64,000 bases of DNA, taken from the NCBI GenBank assembly GCA_009760855.2, contig WPIO01000012.1, forward strand, positions 3,667,501 to 3,731,500, given 5' to 3'. This stretch comes from Cristatella mucedo (lineage: Eukaryota; Bryozoa; Phylactolaemata; Cristatellidae). The notes under the pieces are model-generated. The model ran no database searches. It saw nothing but the letters and a program-made list of their open reading frames with translations, and had not been told where the DNA came from. Of this stretch, positions 45,189 through 57,379 are shown one piece after another. Position numbers and translations under genes: made by a program. Position 1 is the first letter of the stretch. Each line of letters opens with the position of its first letter.

Positions 45189-47312
45189 GTGAGTAAGCTC
45201 TGCCGGGACCGGCAGCTAGCATGGAGCCTTCGGCCGCTGGAGCTGGAAGCTCTTGCCATCTCTCGAGCCTGAGCAAGCTTTAGACTTGCCTCGCCGCTCG
45301 CTTCGAACCGCTTGCCGCCGCCAATGCAGCGACTGACCCTGCGAGAATCAGTCATCGCTACTTGGATGTTTTTTAAAAGAGGGAGGTGAGGTGATGAGAG
45401 GCTTTAGTTGTGAGCTACCACCCTTTTCGTGCCTTTTACCTCGACAGACTTTGAGTCAATGTGGCGCTTAAAGTAGTTTCCGCTCGTAGGGGATGTGCCC
45501 GGGAAGGTCAGGCAGGGGTCGCCACGCCTTCCGCGAGCAACGGAAGTAGCTGTAAGTTGGCGGTAGAGCTTCGTCGCCTATTGCGGACAGGTAGGAGCAC
45601 ACCGGTGGTCGTGATGGGTTGGATGATCGAGGTGAAGCCCCTAACGCCTGCTGAAGTCCGGTCGCCACTACTCTGGCAGTAGGCCAAAAGTGGCTCTTGT
45701 GGGTGAGGCCTATCAGACGTACGAGTTAAATAGTAGCATGCCCTTACCTTACCAATAAATCAGCTAATTCACCACCTATATGAGTAAAAACGTCGTTTTA
45801 ACATCTGCAGTGATGTGTATTCACTACCTACGTACTATGACAAAGTTGTAGTAGATGTCCCGCTACGCTGAATTCGAATGTATGCCAGCAGTACAAACAG
45901 CTTATTTTGAAAAGTACTTTTTTTCGCAGGTGCGAGTATTGTGATTACTACTGTAGCTTCTCAAACCAGTCGCCTGTGCCCAACTTTCATCAGGACAAGA
46001 ATGAAGTAAAGCTCAAGCTTACGTGAATTGTCGTGTCTTTCTCTCTTGCGAAACATCTTGGTCTCCGCTAACGTTTCCCTGCAAGTCACGGACTGCGGAA
46101 CTCGCTGGAAAAGTTTTGGCACTGCGATACTTCCAGTTCTCCGCAGTATACCTTGAAAAATATGCCGAGTCGTTTTGTTTTTATATTAAGTTAGCAGTTT
46201 TGTCTGTAACTCCTGCAATCATTAGGACAAAGTGGGAAATACGCTGCACGGCTTTTACTTGCTCACTCAAAACCTTAGCCTCGTTTGATTCGAATATTTG
46301 GATGCAAACGGCCGTCGTCTCACCAAGCAAATTCTCCGTAAACTGAAGATGTATTTGGGAAAATCTAAAGCACCCGCTGTAGAGCCTTGGCAGCTGGAAG
46401 CTACGCCTTCACTGAGTCTCGCAAGAGTCTAATGTAGAGATAAAAGGGTCAGTGATACAATCTGTAGTTAGCTGTGGCGATATGTAATGCTTAATCCTGG
46501 ATAGCGATCAGACGTATCGACTGGCTGCGCCATTAACAGACAGTTATCCAAGGTGATAAACAATAGCGAGCACTCGCCTGCAGCCTCTCCTACTGGTAGT
46601 TGGGTGTCGCTACTCCTTTGCTGCAGCTTCAGCTTTGCTTTATCATTTCCTCGAAAGCTCTCACAATTAAGCTTCGGTTCACAATTGTCTTTGTAGAGTG
46701 TGACCGCACACTGCTTTCTACCTATTGCGTCCATATTCGCTAGAATCTTTAGTTAGCTACAGACATTCCTCAGACTTAGTAAGGAGCAGGTTGGCCAGTG
46801 TATGGTGAAAAAGGGTAGCACTTGCAAAATATGGTGGCCGACATCAGCTTTCGACTGCGACAGAATGTCGGACTACTGTCTGTCGCGAATGAGTGCTGAC
46901 TTTATAGCGAAGCTTCTTCGTAGCGAAGTTCACTTTGGTGACCGGAGCTCGTAGACACCCTTGAGATGTTCCTGAGCAGGCGTCGTGGTGACCGAGCAAA
47001 CTACCAAACTCCCGGCGCTTGTAGAGGAGTTTGATTTACGCGATGAGGTTGCATGCAGTTTTTGCTCAGTTGCGGAGAGCAAAGGCTCCAGCTTTCCTCG
47101 CTGGAAGATCGGAAGCACTTTTAAAGCTTGGCGGTGGCGCATTCTGACGAAAAGAACCACACTGCGGTGCGAGGGCTGTAGAGCTCAGTCTAGGGATTGC
47201 ATGATCCTCTAAAAGGGGCCCACTCTTTTTTTTTATAGCAAATCTACGGTGGGCTGGTGGGTGAGCAAAGCGGCTACAATCCGCGTGTAGGCATGATGCA
47301 AAATGTACTACG
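45189..47312. other. Presumed intron
   Basis: No convincing exon. A plus-strand patch at 46980-47200 after CCTGAGCAG has two CxxC-like pairs (CSFC, CEGC), but its phase fits neither neighbour. No repeats until the TA tract. Confidence 0.35.

Positions 47313-47382
<70 letters not shown>
47313..47382. repeat. (TA)n microsatellite
   Basis: About 70 bases of pure TA, adjoining the end of an S2 SINE. Confidence 0.95.
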
Positions 47383-47383
<1 letters not shown>

Positions 47384-47386
<3 letters not shown>

Positions 47387-47530
47387 CATTTGTATAGCTC
47401 CCTAAGAAAACTCAACATCTTTCCAGGCGCTTCACAATATGCCACTGGGCCTGAGCCCGCGACCTCAGTCATCAAATGCACCTTGACCTTCGCTGAGGTG
47501 CTAGCCTCACAATGGGCCAAACCAGCGAGC
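47384..47530 (-). mobile_element. SINE family S2
   Basis: Minus-strand GGTTTGGCCCATTGTGAGG head, GTCGCGGGCTCAGGCCC B box, tail GAAGCGCCTGGAAAGATGTT...GGGAGCTATACAAATGAATT. Confidence 0.7.
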
Positions 47531-47609
47531 CGTTTTGTTAACATCGTCGGCTTGGCTAGACGATCGTTCTAACTTGATAGCTTGCCATACAATCGAAGTA
47601 ATTACTAGT

Positions 47610-47680
47610 AGAAGAAATTTTTCCAACGCCCTTAGAGAACTTGATATATTTTTAGGCGCTTTTTATATACTGTAGAGGCA
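47610..47680 (-). mobile_element. LINE-A-like 3' tail fragment
   Basis: Minus-strand hairpin text (AAAGCGCCTAAAAATATATC...TTCTCTAAGGGCGTTGG). Fragment only. Confidence 0.5.
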
Positions 47681-47757
47681 GCGATGTCGTCCCCCATCGT
47701 TGGTGGAGCTGACTTGGTGTAAATTTCGGCCATAAACTCATAGAAAGTGCCTCGCTT

Positions 47758-47923
<166 letters not shown>

Positions 47924-47987
47924 TGTGTGTTGGCGCAGTCCAACGAAACTGACAGGCCAGCTGGTCTCTATTCTACTTGTACCCTAC

Positions 47988-48080
47988 CGCAAATGTAAAG
48001 CGCCTAGCAAATGTAAAGCGCCTTGAAAGAGATTGAGTTCTCTGAGGGCGCTTTATCAAGTGCATTATTGTTATTATTAC
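47988..48080 (+). mobile_element. Solo LINE-A 3' tail with duplicated head
   Basis: Only the hairpin and (ATT)n end remain. GCAAATGTAAAGCGCCT is present twice in tandem at the left edge. Very short insertion. Confidence 0.65.
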
Positions 48081-48284
48081 CGATAGGATTTTAATGGGTA
48101 TAGCGGCTGGCCGTCTTTAGCAGAATAGCTACACGCAAATATCTCACGCTAGAAAAAATAGCTGATGGAGTTTCTATTTTTTGACAAAGTCGCCGAAGAA
48201 ATTGCTGGCGGTGATTGCAACGCTTGGTTATCCCGTAAAGTTTGCCTTGTGACACTTTCATCGACGTATTTGCACGAGTAGTAG

Positions 48285-48800
48285 TAATAAAGATAATGAT
48301 AATATATTTTTAAACCGTCTAGGAGAACCCGATCTCTTTATGTGATCTTTGCATATGCAGGACAGGTAAGATGTCAATTGTTTTAGTGATTATTGGAAAG
48401 TATCAGCAGGCTTAAGAACGCAAAAGACAAATCAAAGGGAACCAGCAAATGCTGTGAAGAGCAGGTGCATTTTTAGATATTCTTTAAATGCTGAGTCAGA
48501 GGATATCGTTACGTCATTTGGAAAGGGGCTCCAGGCTTAGTGAGTATATGAAAAAAGATATGGTCTCAAAAGGATAGGATTTGAGGTTGCTTCGAGGCAC
48601 AGCTAAGCGACCCGAGTCACAAGTTGTACTGTCCCGAGCCGTATTAAGAAGTAGTTCGCATAGGTACGCTGGAGCCAAGAAGTGAAGGTTCCTAATGGTA
48701 AGGAATGAAATCTTGAAGCAGATACGCTGCTTGATGCGAGCCAGTGCAGGTCGGTGAGAGGTGCCGCACACTTTTAGCCCAATTGCAGAACACCAAGGCA
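48285..48800 (-). mobile_element. LINE family A 3' fragment
   Basis: A minus-strand AT-rich tail (TAATAATAAAGATAATG complement) and C-terminal domain text (IRNLHFLAPAYLCELL, VPRSNLKSYPFETISF). Decayed. Confidence 0.6.
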
Positions 48801-48887
48801 ATTGCTGCCTCTAGCTTCGCGGATTTCTATGACCAGAAAGCCCGGTGACATTATTCAAGTTAACCAGCAATGCAATGTGCTCAGAGC

Positions 48888-49045
48888 CGTGATAGTCCAG
48901 GAGGTAAGAGGCTCGCTCTTCACGACCGTGGTCGCGTGCTCGAATCTTTAAGTGGGCGATCCTGTATTGCCAACTGCAAGCGCCGGTGATAGACGCTAAG
49001 GCAATTCTGCTGCTATACAAATAAGGCTACTAGCTCAGCTAATTC
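48888..49045 (+). mobile_element. SINE family S1 (diverged)
   Basis: GGTCGCGTGCTCGAATC B box, GTGGGCGATC, hairpin CCAACTGCAAGCGCCGGTGATAG, GGCAATTCTGCTGCTATAC. Confidence 0.7.
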
Positions 49046-49911
49046 TAGAAGACAAAGTTATCCTTAAATTATCCTTAAACTATTACTTTGCAAGTGGATG
49101 CTTGCATACGAGATGTGTCAAGACCGGTGAATGTGGTACTCAGAACGAATTGCATAAAAGTAGACGCTCCGGTCGGTCTCATACATATTAGAAGCTCCCT
49201 TATGCAATAATCTAAAAGAGAAAATATGCCGACTTCTTAAGGAGTATAATAACTACATTAAGCAAAAATAGTACTTTATAGAGCAACTTAATCTTAGCAG
49301 GAATCATTGCTTCATCATGTGGCCTGCAGATGGCATTATATGGCCTGCGAGCACTTAGGGCCACTCACTTACGGGAACCTCTCGGTAAACGCTCAAACGT
49401 ACTACGATCGCCGCGATACCATGGTCCCAGGCTGCATTGTCTATGACATTGCTCACATGACCTCAGGGCCGTAAAACAACCACGACTAGTGACCTTCTAG
49501 TGGGGCTGATTCGTGCTTACTTTAGATGACGCAACATTATGCAACAGAATCGACGGCTCTTCTTGGCTGCCACAGTATGCTTAAAAGAAACCAAGTGACT
49601 GTTGCTTACGCCAAGGATTGATTCTAAGCAAATTATATTAGCACTTCTCATGTAATTGCAGAATGTACATGGGTGCATAGACAGAGTTGTTCTTAGAGAT
49701 TACAAGTGTTTGAGGATTAAGTTTTAATCCATACCATTGATAGATCTTTTGTTTAATTTTTAGCTGACGGCTAATTTGACAGCCGATTCTCTCCAAAGAG
49801 GTAAGAATTTTTATTGCTGATATTGTTGTTGCTGATATTTTGTTTTCAGCTGTGAATCACTCACCTTTAAAAGAGTGGCTGCAACAGCAGTGTTTCCACG
49901 TATCATAGCAT
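49046..49911. other. Non-coding stretch
   Basis: No splice-supported exon or recognised repeat. Confidence 0.35.
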
Positions 49912-50358
49912 TCATTCTTTGGCTCCAGCCTATCTTTCAGATCTACTCCCCCACCAGGCCAAGCATCGTTCCACCCGCTTTTCGGAATCCATAAGTTTAC
50001 TAATACCCCGTACAAACCTCATATCCTTCGGAGACCGTGCATTTAGTTTGTATGCTTCCAAAGCCTGGAAATCAATCCCGACTTTCGTCACAACATCCCT
50101 GACTTAACATTTAAAAAGAACTTAAAAACACACCTATTAAGGACAGCATTTAGTGGGTCCCTGTGATTCGTCTTTCATGTGCTTGTGCGTGCTGACACTG
50201 TGCATGTCACCCTAACCATGTTATTTATGTTGTTTATCAAGCATGAAATTGCTCACCATTCAATCGCGTTTCCCCTTGCACCAAATGTAAAGCGCCTAGA
50301 AAGAGATTTAGTTCTCTGCGGGCGCTTTATCAAGTGCATTATTGTTATTATTATAGCA
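49912..50358 (+). mobile_element. LINE family A 3' fragment
   Basis: Plus-strand C-terminal domain from HSLAPAYLSDLLPHQAKHR, then the GTGCGTGCTGACACTGTGCATG tail, hairpin and ATTATTGTTATTATTA end. A few frameshifts; moderately young. Confidence 0.8.
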
Positions 50359-51045
50359 CTAGGTCACGTGTTTCAATTTTCTTTTGTACCTGAGTACAAC
50401 TTTTATTTTCACAATCTTCATGCCAAAATTAATAGAAAAAAGCAGTTGTTCCATACAAACTTTCATTTTTGGTCACGATAATATTTTTTAAATTCTCAGG
50501 TTGTTTTGCTTCACATGGTGCGAACTTTAGGTTCAAGCGTGGGGCATGCGTTTTGCAGCTATCCAAGTTAGTGAGTGTTAGGCCGACGTAAAGATTTAGA
50601 TTATTATCTATAGAAGTGTGAAAGTACAGATAATTTATTAAAACGTTTTAGTTCATGTTATTGCAGAGTACTTCAATAATCAATAGCCATGTTTGATTGA
50701 TATGGTATCGAGAGGTTGCTTGAACCCAGGAGATGCAATTTATTGCATGTGCATTGAAAATATACTAAGACATGAGCTCGAAATTACTCTGCGAAAGGAT
50801 CTGTCACGATTTGTGAGGTATAAAAAGCAGACTCTGGCATTCTTGCAGGGGATCATGACGAGCCCTGAGCAATTCATTTAATTTCTTTATTTCACAAAAT
50901 TGCACGAGAAATCTTGAAATAAGGTGAACAATTGCTGCTCGCTAGATAAAATTGCATGCACAGTTTTAGGTATTATATGAGTAAAAAATTTTTAATTTAT
51001 ATTGTTCTAGTTTAAATAGTGGCAGGTACAGGTAAATAAAGAGTC
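50359..51045. other. Presumed intron
   Basis: AT-rich, no feature recognised. Confidence 0.35.
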
Positions 51046-51110
51046 ATGAAATTTTCTACCACAAGAATTAGCAAGAACCGACTCTTCACTCAAGCTAGTG
51101 CTACTTTCAG

Positions 51111-51290
51111 TATTGTTGACCATTCCAATCGTCGAAGAAGCAAGCGAGCGACTCTACCATCATGTATCCAAAAATTCCACTATTTATTGCCACCGAACCT
51201 CACAGCTTTGAGCCCCCCTACCAAACTATATGACGAGAAATCAGTCATTTTTAGGAGAGAACAACAAGTCAGACAGCGAGGAAGGTATTA
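51111..51290 (+). CDS. Speculative stalk exon with convertase-like site
   Basis: After a good acceptor (AAGCTAGTGCTACTTTCAG; phase 2) a frame runs through NRRRSKRATLPSCIQKFHYL to GAGGAAG/GTATTA. The RSKR fits the furin consensus R-x-K/R-R, as in the stalks of EDA, APRIL and BAFF. Its exit phase does not fit the TNF exon at 53017 or 53067, so either another exon intervenes, CAA/GTCAGA is the donor, or this is chance. Hence low confidence. Confidence 0.18.
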
Positions 51291-51814
51291 CAAATCCAGA
51301 TTCAAATTTCTTAAATCCCGCCCAGGAGAGAAAGTCAAACACACCTAACTAAGTACACTTCAACAAAAGAATCCGAGAGCTTTTTCTACCAATTCATACG
51401 CAAGGCTTCTGACGTAGTCGTTAGAGGAGTGGAACTCGTCCAATAAAAATGTAAGAGTAACAGATCGAAGAAAGCGTTACTGACTAAGTTTAAACTTCTT
51501 ACTGGTACGAAAGTTAAACGCTCGTACCGGACGAGGCCTTTTCTGAGAAGAATCCTTGATGAGTTTGGCTGAAGTGTATTAGCATGCGCTGACATGAATT
51601 TTTGTAAATAAGTGTGAGTAGGGAAGTGGATGGGTTTATTCGAATCTGCATAGCCTGAAGATCGCTAAGCCAGCCATTGTGGGGACAGAGTCATCGAGGA
51701 TGGTTCGTAGCATCAACTGGTACGCCCCGCGGATACCGTAGGTCGCTTTAGTATAGGAAACGAAAAATGGTGTCCTTTGTTTGAAACGGATGTGGATTCT
51801 GGCGGGTGTGCCTA

Positions 51815-52818
51815 TGTATTGAGACATGGATGGCAGCAAATTTTCTAAAACTTAACGATGATACAACTAACTTACTAGTTATGGGCAAACCCAGTGTGAT
51901 CCAGAGATTGGAAAGGCTGACTCTCAAAATTGGCTCTGCGAGCATATCTCCAGTTGAATCAGCTCGAAATGTAGGTGTCATATTCCAAAGCGACCTCTCG
52001 TTAGACGACCACATCAGCTCCACAGTCAAATCAGCCTATTTTCAGCTTCATAACATTGCTAAAATTCGGGCTTGTTTAGATAAAAATACCACGTCCAAGT
52101 TGGTCCATGCATTCGTGACATCTCGTCTCGACTTCTGCAACTCACTGCTCACTGGCCTACCAGCATGTGCGATCAGGCGATTGCAGCTGATGCAAAACTC
52201 TGCAGCTAGGCTTGTCTGTCGTAAGCGTCGCAGTTGCCACATTACTCCACTTCTCGCCGACCTGCACTGGCTACCAGTCAAGCAACGGATTGACTTCAAG
52301 GTTTTTTCCCTCACTTTTAGGTCCCTTCATTCTATGGCTCCAGCCTATCTGTCAGATATACTACCCCATCAGGCCAAGCATCGTACCACCCGCTTTTCGG
52401 AATCCAACAGTCTAGAAATACCTCATACAAACCTTAAATCCTTTGGAGACCGTGCATTTAGTTCATATGCTCCCAAAGCCTGGAACTCCCTCCCGACCTG
52501 CGTCAGAACATCCCCTGACCTGACCACATTTAAAAGGAACCTAAAACACACCTATTTAGGACAGCATTTAGTGGGTCCCTGTGATTCGTCCTTGATGTGC
52601 TTATGCGTGCTGACACTGTGCATGCTGCCACTAACCACATTTGCATGCTGACCCTGTGCATGTCACCCCTAACCATATTATTCATTTCGTTTGTTTTTTA
52701 AACATGATTTTACTTACCATTCAATTGCATTTCACTTTATAGCAAATATAAAGCGCCTAGAGAGAGATTAAGTTCTCTGAGGGCGCTTTATCAAGTGAAT
52801 TATTATTATTATTATTAC
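51815..52818 (+). mobile_element. LINE family A, youngest-looking 3' fragment
   Basis: A single frame of about 250 codons is intact from the RT thumb (TWMAANFLKLNDDTTNLLVM) through the C-terminal domain ([38 protein letters not shown]). It is broken only by a deletion near TFKRNLK, followed by the full tail, hairpin and (ATT)5. It is 5' truncated upstream of the thumb, so it cannot move itself. It lies in an intron of the TNF-ligand gene model, same orientation. Confidence 0.88.
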
Positions 52819-53016
52819 ATTGACCTCACAGCTGGGCGAGGAATTTCCACATGCCTACTTTAAGGGTAGCTCTACTTGCAAATACTGCATTCAATCGCAG
52901 ATTTATCTTCAGCTGTGCAGTTTACTGAGTGCCTTGAGCGTTTATAAGTTTTTTCGTAGTATTAAAATAGTTCCCTTGGAAATTGTTGATGGTTTTCAAA
53001 AATTATTTGCTTATAG

Positions 53017-53121
53017 CTGGGACATCTCATCAATGGCATCAACCGTCAGCAGAAGTTCAATTTCAGGCACATGAAGACCCTGTGCTGGCTCATCTACGAA
53101 AACATGGCTTCGACAGCAGAG
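53017..53121 (+). CDS. TNF-superfamily ligand, first TNF-domain exon
   Basis: The acceptor TATTTGCTTATAG (phase 1) starts 35 codons ending at AGAG/GTACGC (phase 1). CAATTTCAG/GCACAT at 53067 is an alternative phase-0 acceptor. The frame contains DPVLAHLRKHGFDSR. The A-H-L triplet is the conserved start of the TNF homology domain's strand A. Joining across the phase-1 intron gives valine and leads into the LLLW motif of the next exon at the usual distance. TNF ligands are type II membrane trimers that engage TNF receptors in apoptosis, inflammation or patterning. No paralogue assignment is possible from this domain. Confidence 0.7.
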
Positions 53122-53387
53122 GTACGCCATGGCGTGCTTGACTACTGATTCATCTAGAATCAGAAAATGTATGTTTTTTGTCTCGTGAGGTGGAGAGATT
53201 GTGAGAGGTGTGAAAAATAAGGAAGAGAGTGACAATAGATGAGAGTAGTCGCAGCGAAGACTGACAAAAAATAAATGTTAGAGAGCTAGAGAGAGCAGCA
53301 TTACACAAAGAAATAGATATACACAGACACACTGACAGACTCGGGCAGAGAGGTAGGCAGACATGTACAGAGACAGACTGAGAGTGA

Positions 53388-54009
<622 letters not shown>

Positions 54010-54323
54010 TAAGGGAATACAGGGAGATAAAAGACAGACCAAGAAAATTAGATAGATGAAGGCAAATAAACAGAGAGTGAAAAAGAGATAAAGAACGGAT
54101 GAAAAGAGCGCCAGAAAAAACAAGAGTGACAGTGAGGGAGGAGGTAAAGAGAGCCTCCAAGAATGGAGCGAGAGAGCAATAGGAGCTGAAGAAAAGGGCC
54201 GAGAATTCAACTATGCTAGAACTGCCCCCTCTCCCGTTTGTGTGCTGTTCAATGCTAGCAACGTTTGACGTGTATCTATGAAGTACAACTCCGCTTCATG
54301 ACCAAGCGTTCACCTGTTTTCAG

Positions 54324-54457
54324 TTTTGGCAAACAACAACGAAATGTTGTTGTGGGCCCACGACGAAAGGCGGAAGGCATCCTTAGTTGGGAACATTATG
54401 TACAATGATGGCCAGCTTACCGTAGAAGAAAGTGGATATTATTTCGTATACAGCCAG
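54324..54457 (+). CDS. TNF-superfamily ligand, middle TNF-domain exon
   Basis: Acceptor CACCTGTTTTCAG (phase 1), 44 codons, donor TACAGCCAG/GTAGTC (phase 0). Visible landmarks in order are LLLWAHDE (strand A', conserved Trp), GNIMYNDGQLTVEESG (strand B/C with the conserved Gly and Leu-x-Val) and YYFVYSQ, the family signature G-x-Y-(Y/F)-(V/I)-Y-S-Q, completed by Val from the next exon. Spacing from the Trp to this signature matches typical ligands. This is the single most diagnostic coding segment in the window. Confidence 0.85.
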
Positions 54458-54572
54458 GTAGTCAACTTGATGGCGATAGTTTTCAACAATGGCTGCACGC
54501 TTATCACACTCGATCTTTCTTTCTAAGAGCTTTTTAAAAAATAGCTACCATTTCGTATTTTTGGCATTGCAG
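54458..54572 (+). other. 115 bp intron in TNF domain
   Basis: GTAGTC...TTTTTGGCATTGCAG, phase 0. Reading through the intron reaches a stop at about 54526, so splicing is required to continue the domain. Confidence 0.8.
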
Positions 54573-54872
54573 GTCACTTTCGTAATGGAGCTAAAAGATG
54601 TACCACTGCAGCCCGAACCAGCTGTCCACGAGCTGGTGCGAAGGAGAAATGGGGTCAAGGAGACTTTGGCTAAAGCAGAGAGAACACTGTGCTGGAGTGC
54701 TAAACCGACGACTCTCCTGGCTCCCAGCGGATATAGCGTTGCCTCGAGCTTCATTGGTCTGGTTATTCACTTTCAGAATGGAGATTCTCTATCAGTGCAA
54801 GTGAAGGATGTGAATTTTGTCTGGCAGACGGGAAGTAAAACTTTTTGGGGTGCTCATTTCCTCTCGAAATGA
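54573..54872 (+). CDS. TNF-superfamily ligand, terminal exon
   Basis: One hundred codons in phase 0 to TGA 54870-54872. The exon starts VTFVMELKD, completing Y-S-Q-V-T-F. It continues through a charged loop (HELVRRRNGVKET), a single cysteine in TLCWSAKP, SSFIGLVIHFQNGDSLSVQV (strands F-G with the L-x-x-G-D turn) and ends QTGSKTFWGAHFLSK, the usual F-x-G-A-x-x-(L) C terminus. The three TNF exons total about 178 codons, right for one domain of about 150 residues. A lone cysteine argues against the two-cysteine disulphide seen in classic TNF. No frameshift, so likely functional. Confidence 0.85.
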   Translation, partial: VTFVMELKDVPLQPEPAVHELVRRRNGVKETLAKAERTLCWSAKPTTLLAPSGYSVASSFIGLVIHFQNGDSLSVQVKDVNFVWQTGSKTFWGAHFLSK

Positions 54873-54884
54873 CGAAACGGTGAT

Positions 54885-54890
54885 ATTAAA
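54885..54890 (+). terminator. Polyadenylation signal ATTAAA
   Basis: ATTAAA lies 13 bases after the TNF-ligand stop codon, followed by GTCTGTTTAG, a U/GU-rich downstream element. Implies a very short 3' UTR. Confidence 0.6.
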
Positions 54891-54899
54891 GTCTGTTTA

Positions 54900-57155
54900 G
54901 CAATACCCGTTTTAGAATTCTGCTGCAGCGGATGAAATGCGCGCTACATCAACGTACATTTTTGCTCGATACGCATAAGTCCCCTTAAAAGAAACGATAC
55001 TAATTCGCCAGAGGGCACTTAGCAGTGCGAAGAGAATCCGCTTGAACCTACTATAATCAAGCATTAGGTTTTACTTCGTTTGTTAATATAATAGTAACCA
55101 ACTAATTTGAAATAACTCTTTAATTTTTACTTCTATAGATATTTTTCTACATTTTCAAAAAGCTGCAGGCCCAGTCAGTAATGTGAGCTCAGATGCTAAT
55201 TCAGAGTACACAGGTCCGCAGCCTAACATATAAAACGTGAAAGTCTCCGTTATTTTTTAACGCGCGAAGTATATTGTTGATAAGAAGCACGGAAGCATAA
55301 CATATAATCATGCCTGCCTTCATATAATCAGCAGATTTGCTAAGCATTGTTTTCTTATGTCTGCTAGCATTATATTTTCTGACGGAAAATAGTTGTTTGC
55401 TATTATTACGAAGCAAGCAGCTGCACTCATGCCATGCATACCACATATAGGCATGCAAGATATCAGAACTGATATTTTAGGTGCAGCTTTCAAAGATATA
55501 TGTCAGCTCAACATGTAAATGCGTCAGAATTGCACAACACTTTGTCGAGTTACTGTTAGTTGTTTGCTTCGTTTTATTAATCATTAAAAAGTTTCTTGGC
55601 TTCAGCTGAGCCAGAGTGTTTTTTATTTGCTGGAAAAAATGGGAAACCCAGCCGCTTAAAGTTGAGGGTTTTAAAGAACTGCCGATGTGCTTTCAACTGA
55701 AATTAATCTGATTTGTCAATTTTTATGAATGAAAATAGCACCCCAGAGCTATCTCCTGCCTTCAAGTCGTCATGCGAAAATACTCCAATTTGAAAGTAGA
55801 GATTAGCATTCTTCATTGATCGGCCGATATTCGCTTAATCAAACCTTATGTGTTACTTGTACCAGCCTATGGAAAGGACCAGACCACGACCTCAGGCGGC
55901 CAATCGCAAGAGTTCTGAGGGGTTGTAATGAGAGGCAAACCGTGCGACATGCTCGTTCGGGTCTTTCCGCAGGGAGACGGCCCGGTCACGTTGGGCCCCT
56001 CCTGAAAGTCTTTGAATGAGATTAGCGTGACTACTTTTCTCATTCTATCTATTGTCTCCCTTGCAGAAGATATCTATATAAAAGTCGGATTATCATTCGA
56101 CATGACGCACGTCACCTTCGCAGTCCGACCGTTAAATTAGTAGTATGCACTTAACCACAGAACTTGTATCGACTCACTGATTTGCTGTCCAGGCTTTCTT
56201 TTGCAATTAAAATCCAAAAAAATGTGACCATTCACAGGGAGCAAAACCTAGGGAGCTGAATGGTTTAGAATGGAAATATTGAGTTCACACATCCAGTTTC
56301 TAAATAAGTGTTCAGTTCCGCACAAAGAAATATTGATCTTATCAACTGGGTCGCTGAAACAATCAGATTATGCCAACAGTGATAGAGCAACAGCCGCCCC
56401 TTGGCTTATGCTTCTTTTCCATTCCAGGTATTTCCGTCGTGCATTTATTACCATAGCTCTGTAGAATTCCTTTTACCGACAGCCACGATTCCTCAACATA
56501 AATTTACGAGCTGCACATCAGAGACCATTTAAAATCTAGGAGTATCCATCCGGTATGGATCATTTGGGGATAAATATTTCCAGTGGCATCTTTGACACGC
56601 GTTCGTGCACGACCGTGAACACACACATACATTGACACACCCGCTCATAACCGAGCGTGTGCCCATATCGACACGCACTCAAACATGGGTGAATATGTAT
56701 ACACAGTGCATAGCCCGACTATGAGTAGTGCTTGTGAGATTGAAGAATGGCGTTTATGAGCAGATGGCAATTATAAGCAGGTGCCCTACTGGCTGAGTGA
56801 GTACAGGTAGAGGAAAAAGCAGTGGCTTAATATAGCACCGGTGATGTTACGACCGCTTGCTTTTCTATGCTCGCATAAGCGTGATTATGTCAAATTCAAA
56901 CAATCATAGTGGACAGCACGCCCCGCAGGGACATGCCACACAGCTCAAGATGGGCTCTAACCCGGTTGCCTCCAGCCCGGCGTCACTGGTCCATGTGCAT
57001 TGATGTTCTGCTCACTACTTAAAATCGCATATTACGCTTCATGGAGATATTAAAACGCGAGTTCAGCTATGAGCATTATAGAAAATTTACTTTTCAAATG
57101 CATCCTTATAAAACCCCTTTAAGGCTGAGCTAGCTGAATGTTTCCAGTTTCTAAA
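54900..57155. other. Gene-poor AT-rich stretch
   Basis: No splice-bounded exon or repeat family recognised. A CA-rich degenerate patch with CGTTCGTGCACGACCGTG occurs near 56600-56690. Confidence 0.35.
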
Positions 57156-57379
57156 ATATTTGTCAACGACCTCTTGCTAGATTGTTGTCATTGTAATGAC
57201 AACCTGTGATTTCGGCGGTAATGTCCTAAGATCTAGCAGCCCAATCTATTTGCTCGACTGACTCAACGTTAGCCAGGAAGCAGTTTCCATGAACAATCAA
57301 ACACCTTTAATAACAAGCCTAATGTTGCATGGCTCTAACTTTAAAGATACGGGCGGATTCTTTGTTTTTAGCTGTTACC
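57156..57379 (+). repeat. Left copy of ~225 bp direct repeat flanking a LINE
   Basis: Shares GTTGTCATTGT...GACAACCTGT, CCTTTA(A/G)TAACAAGCCTAATGTT and GCGGATTCTTTG with 58911-59145. Roughly 75-80% identical by eye. It ends exactly where the LINE begins. Confidence 0.75.
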
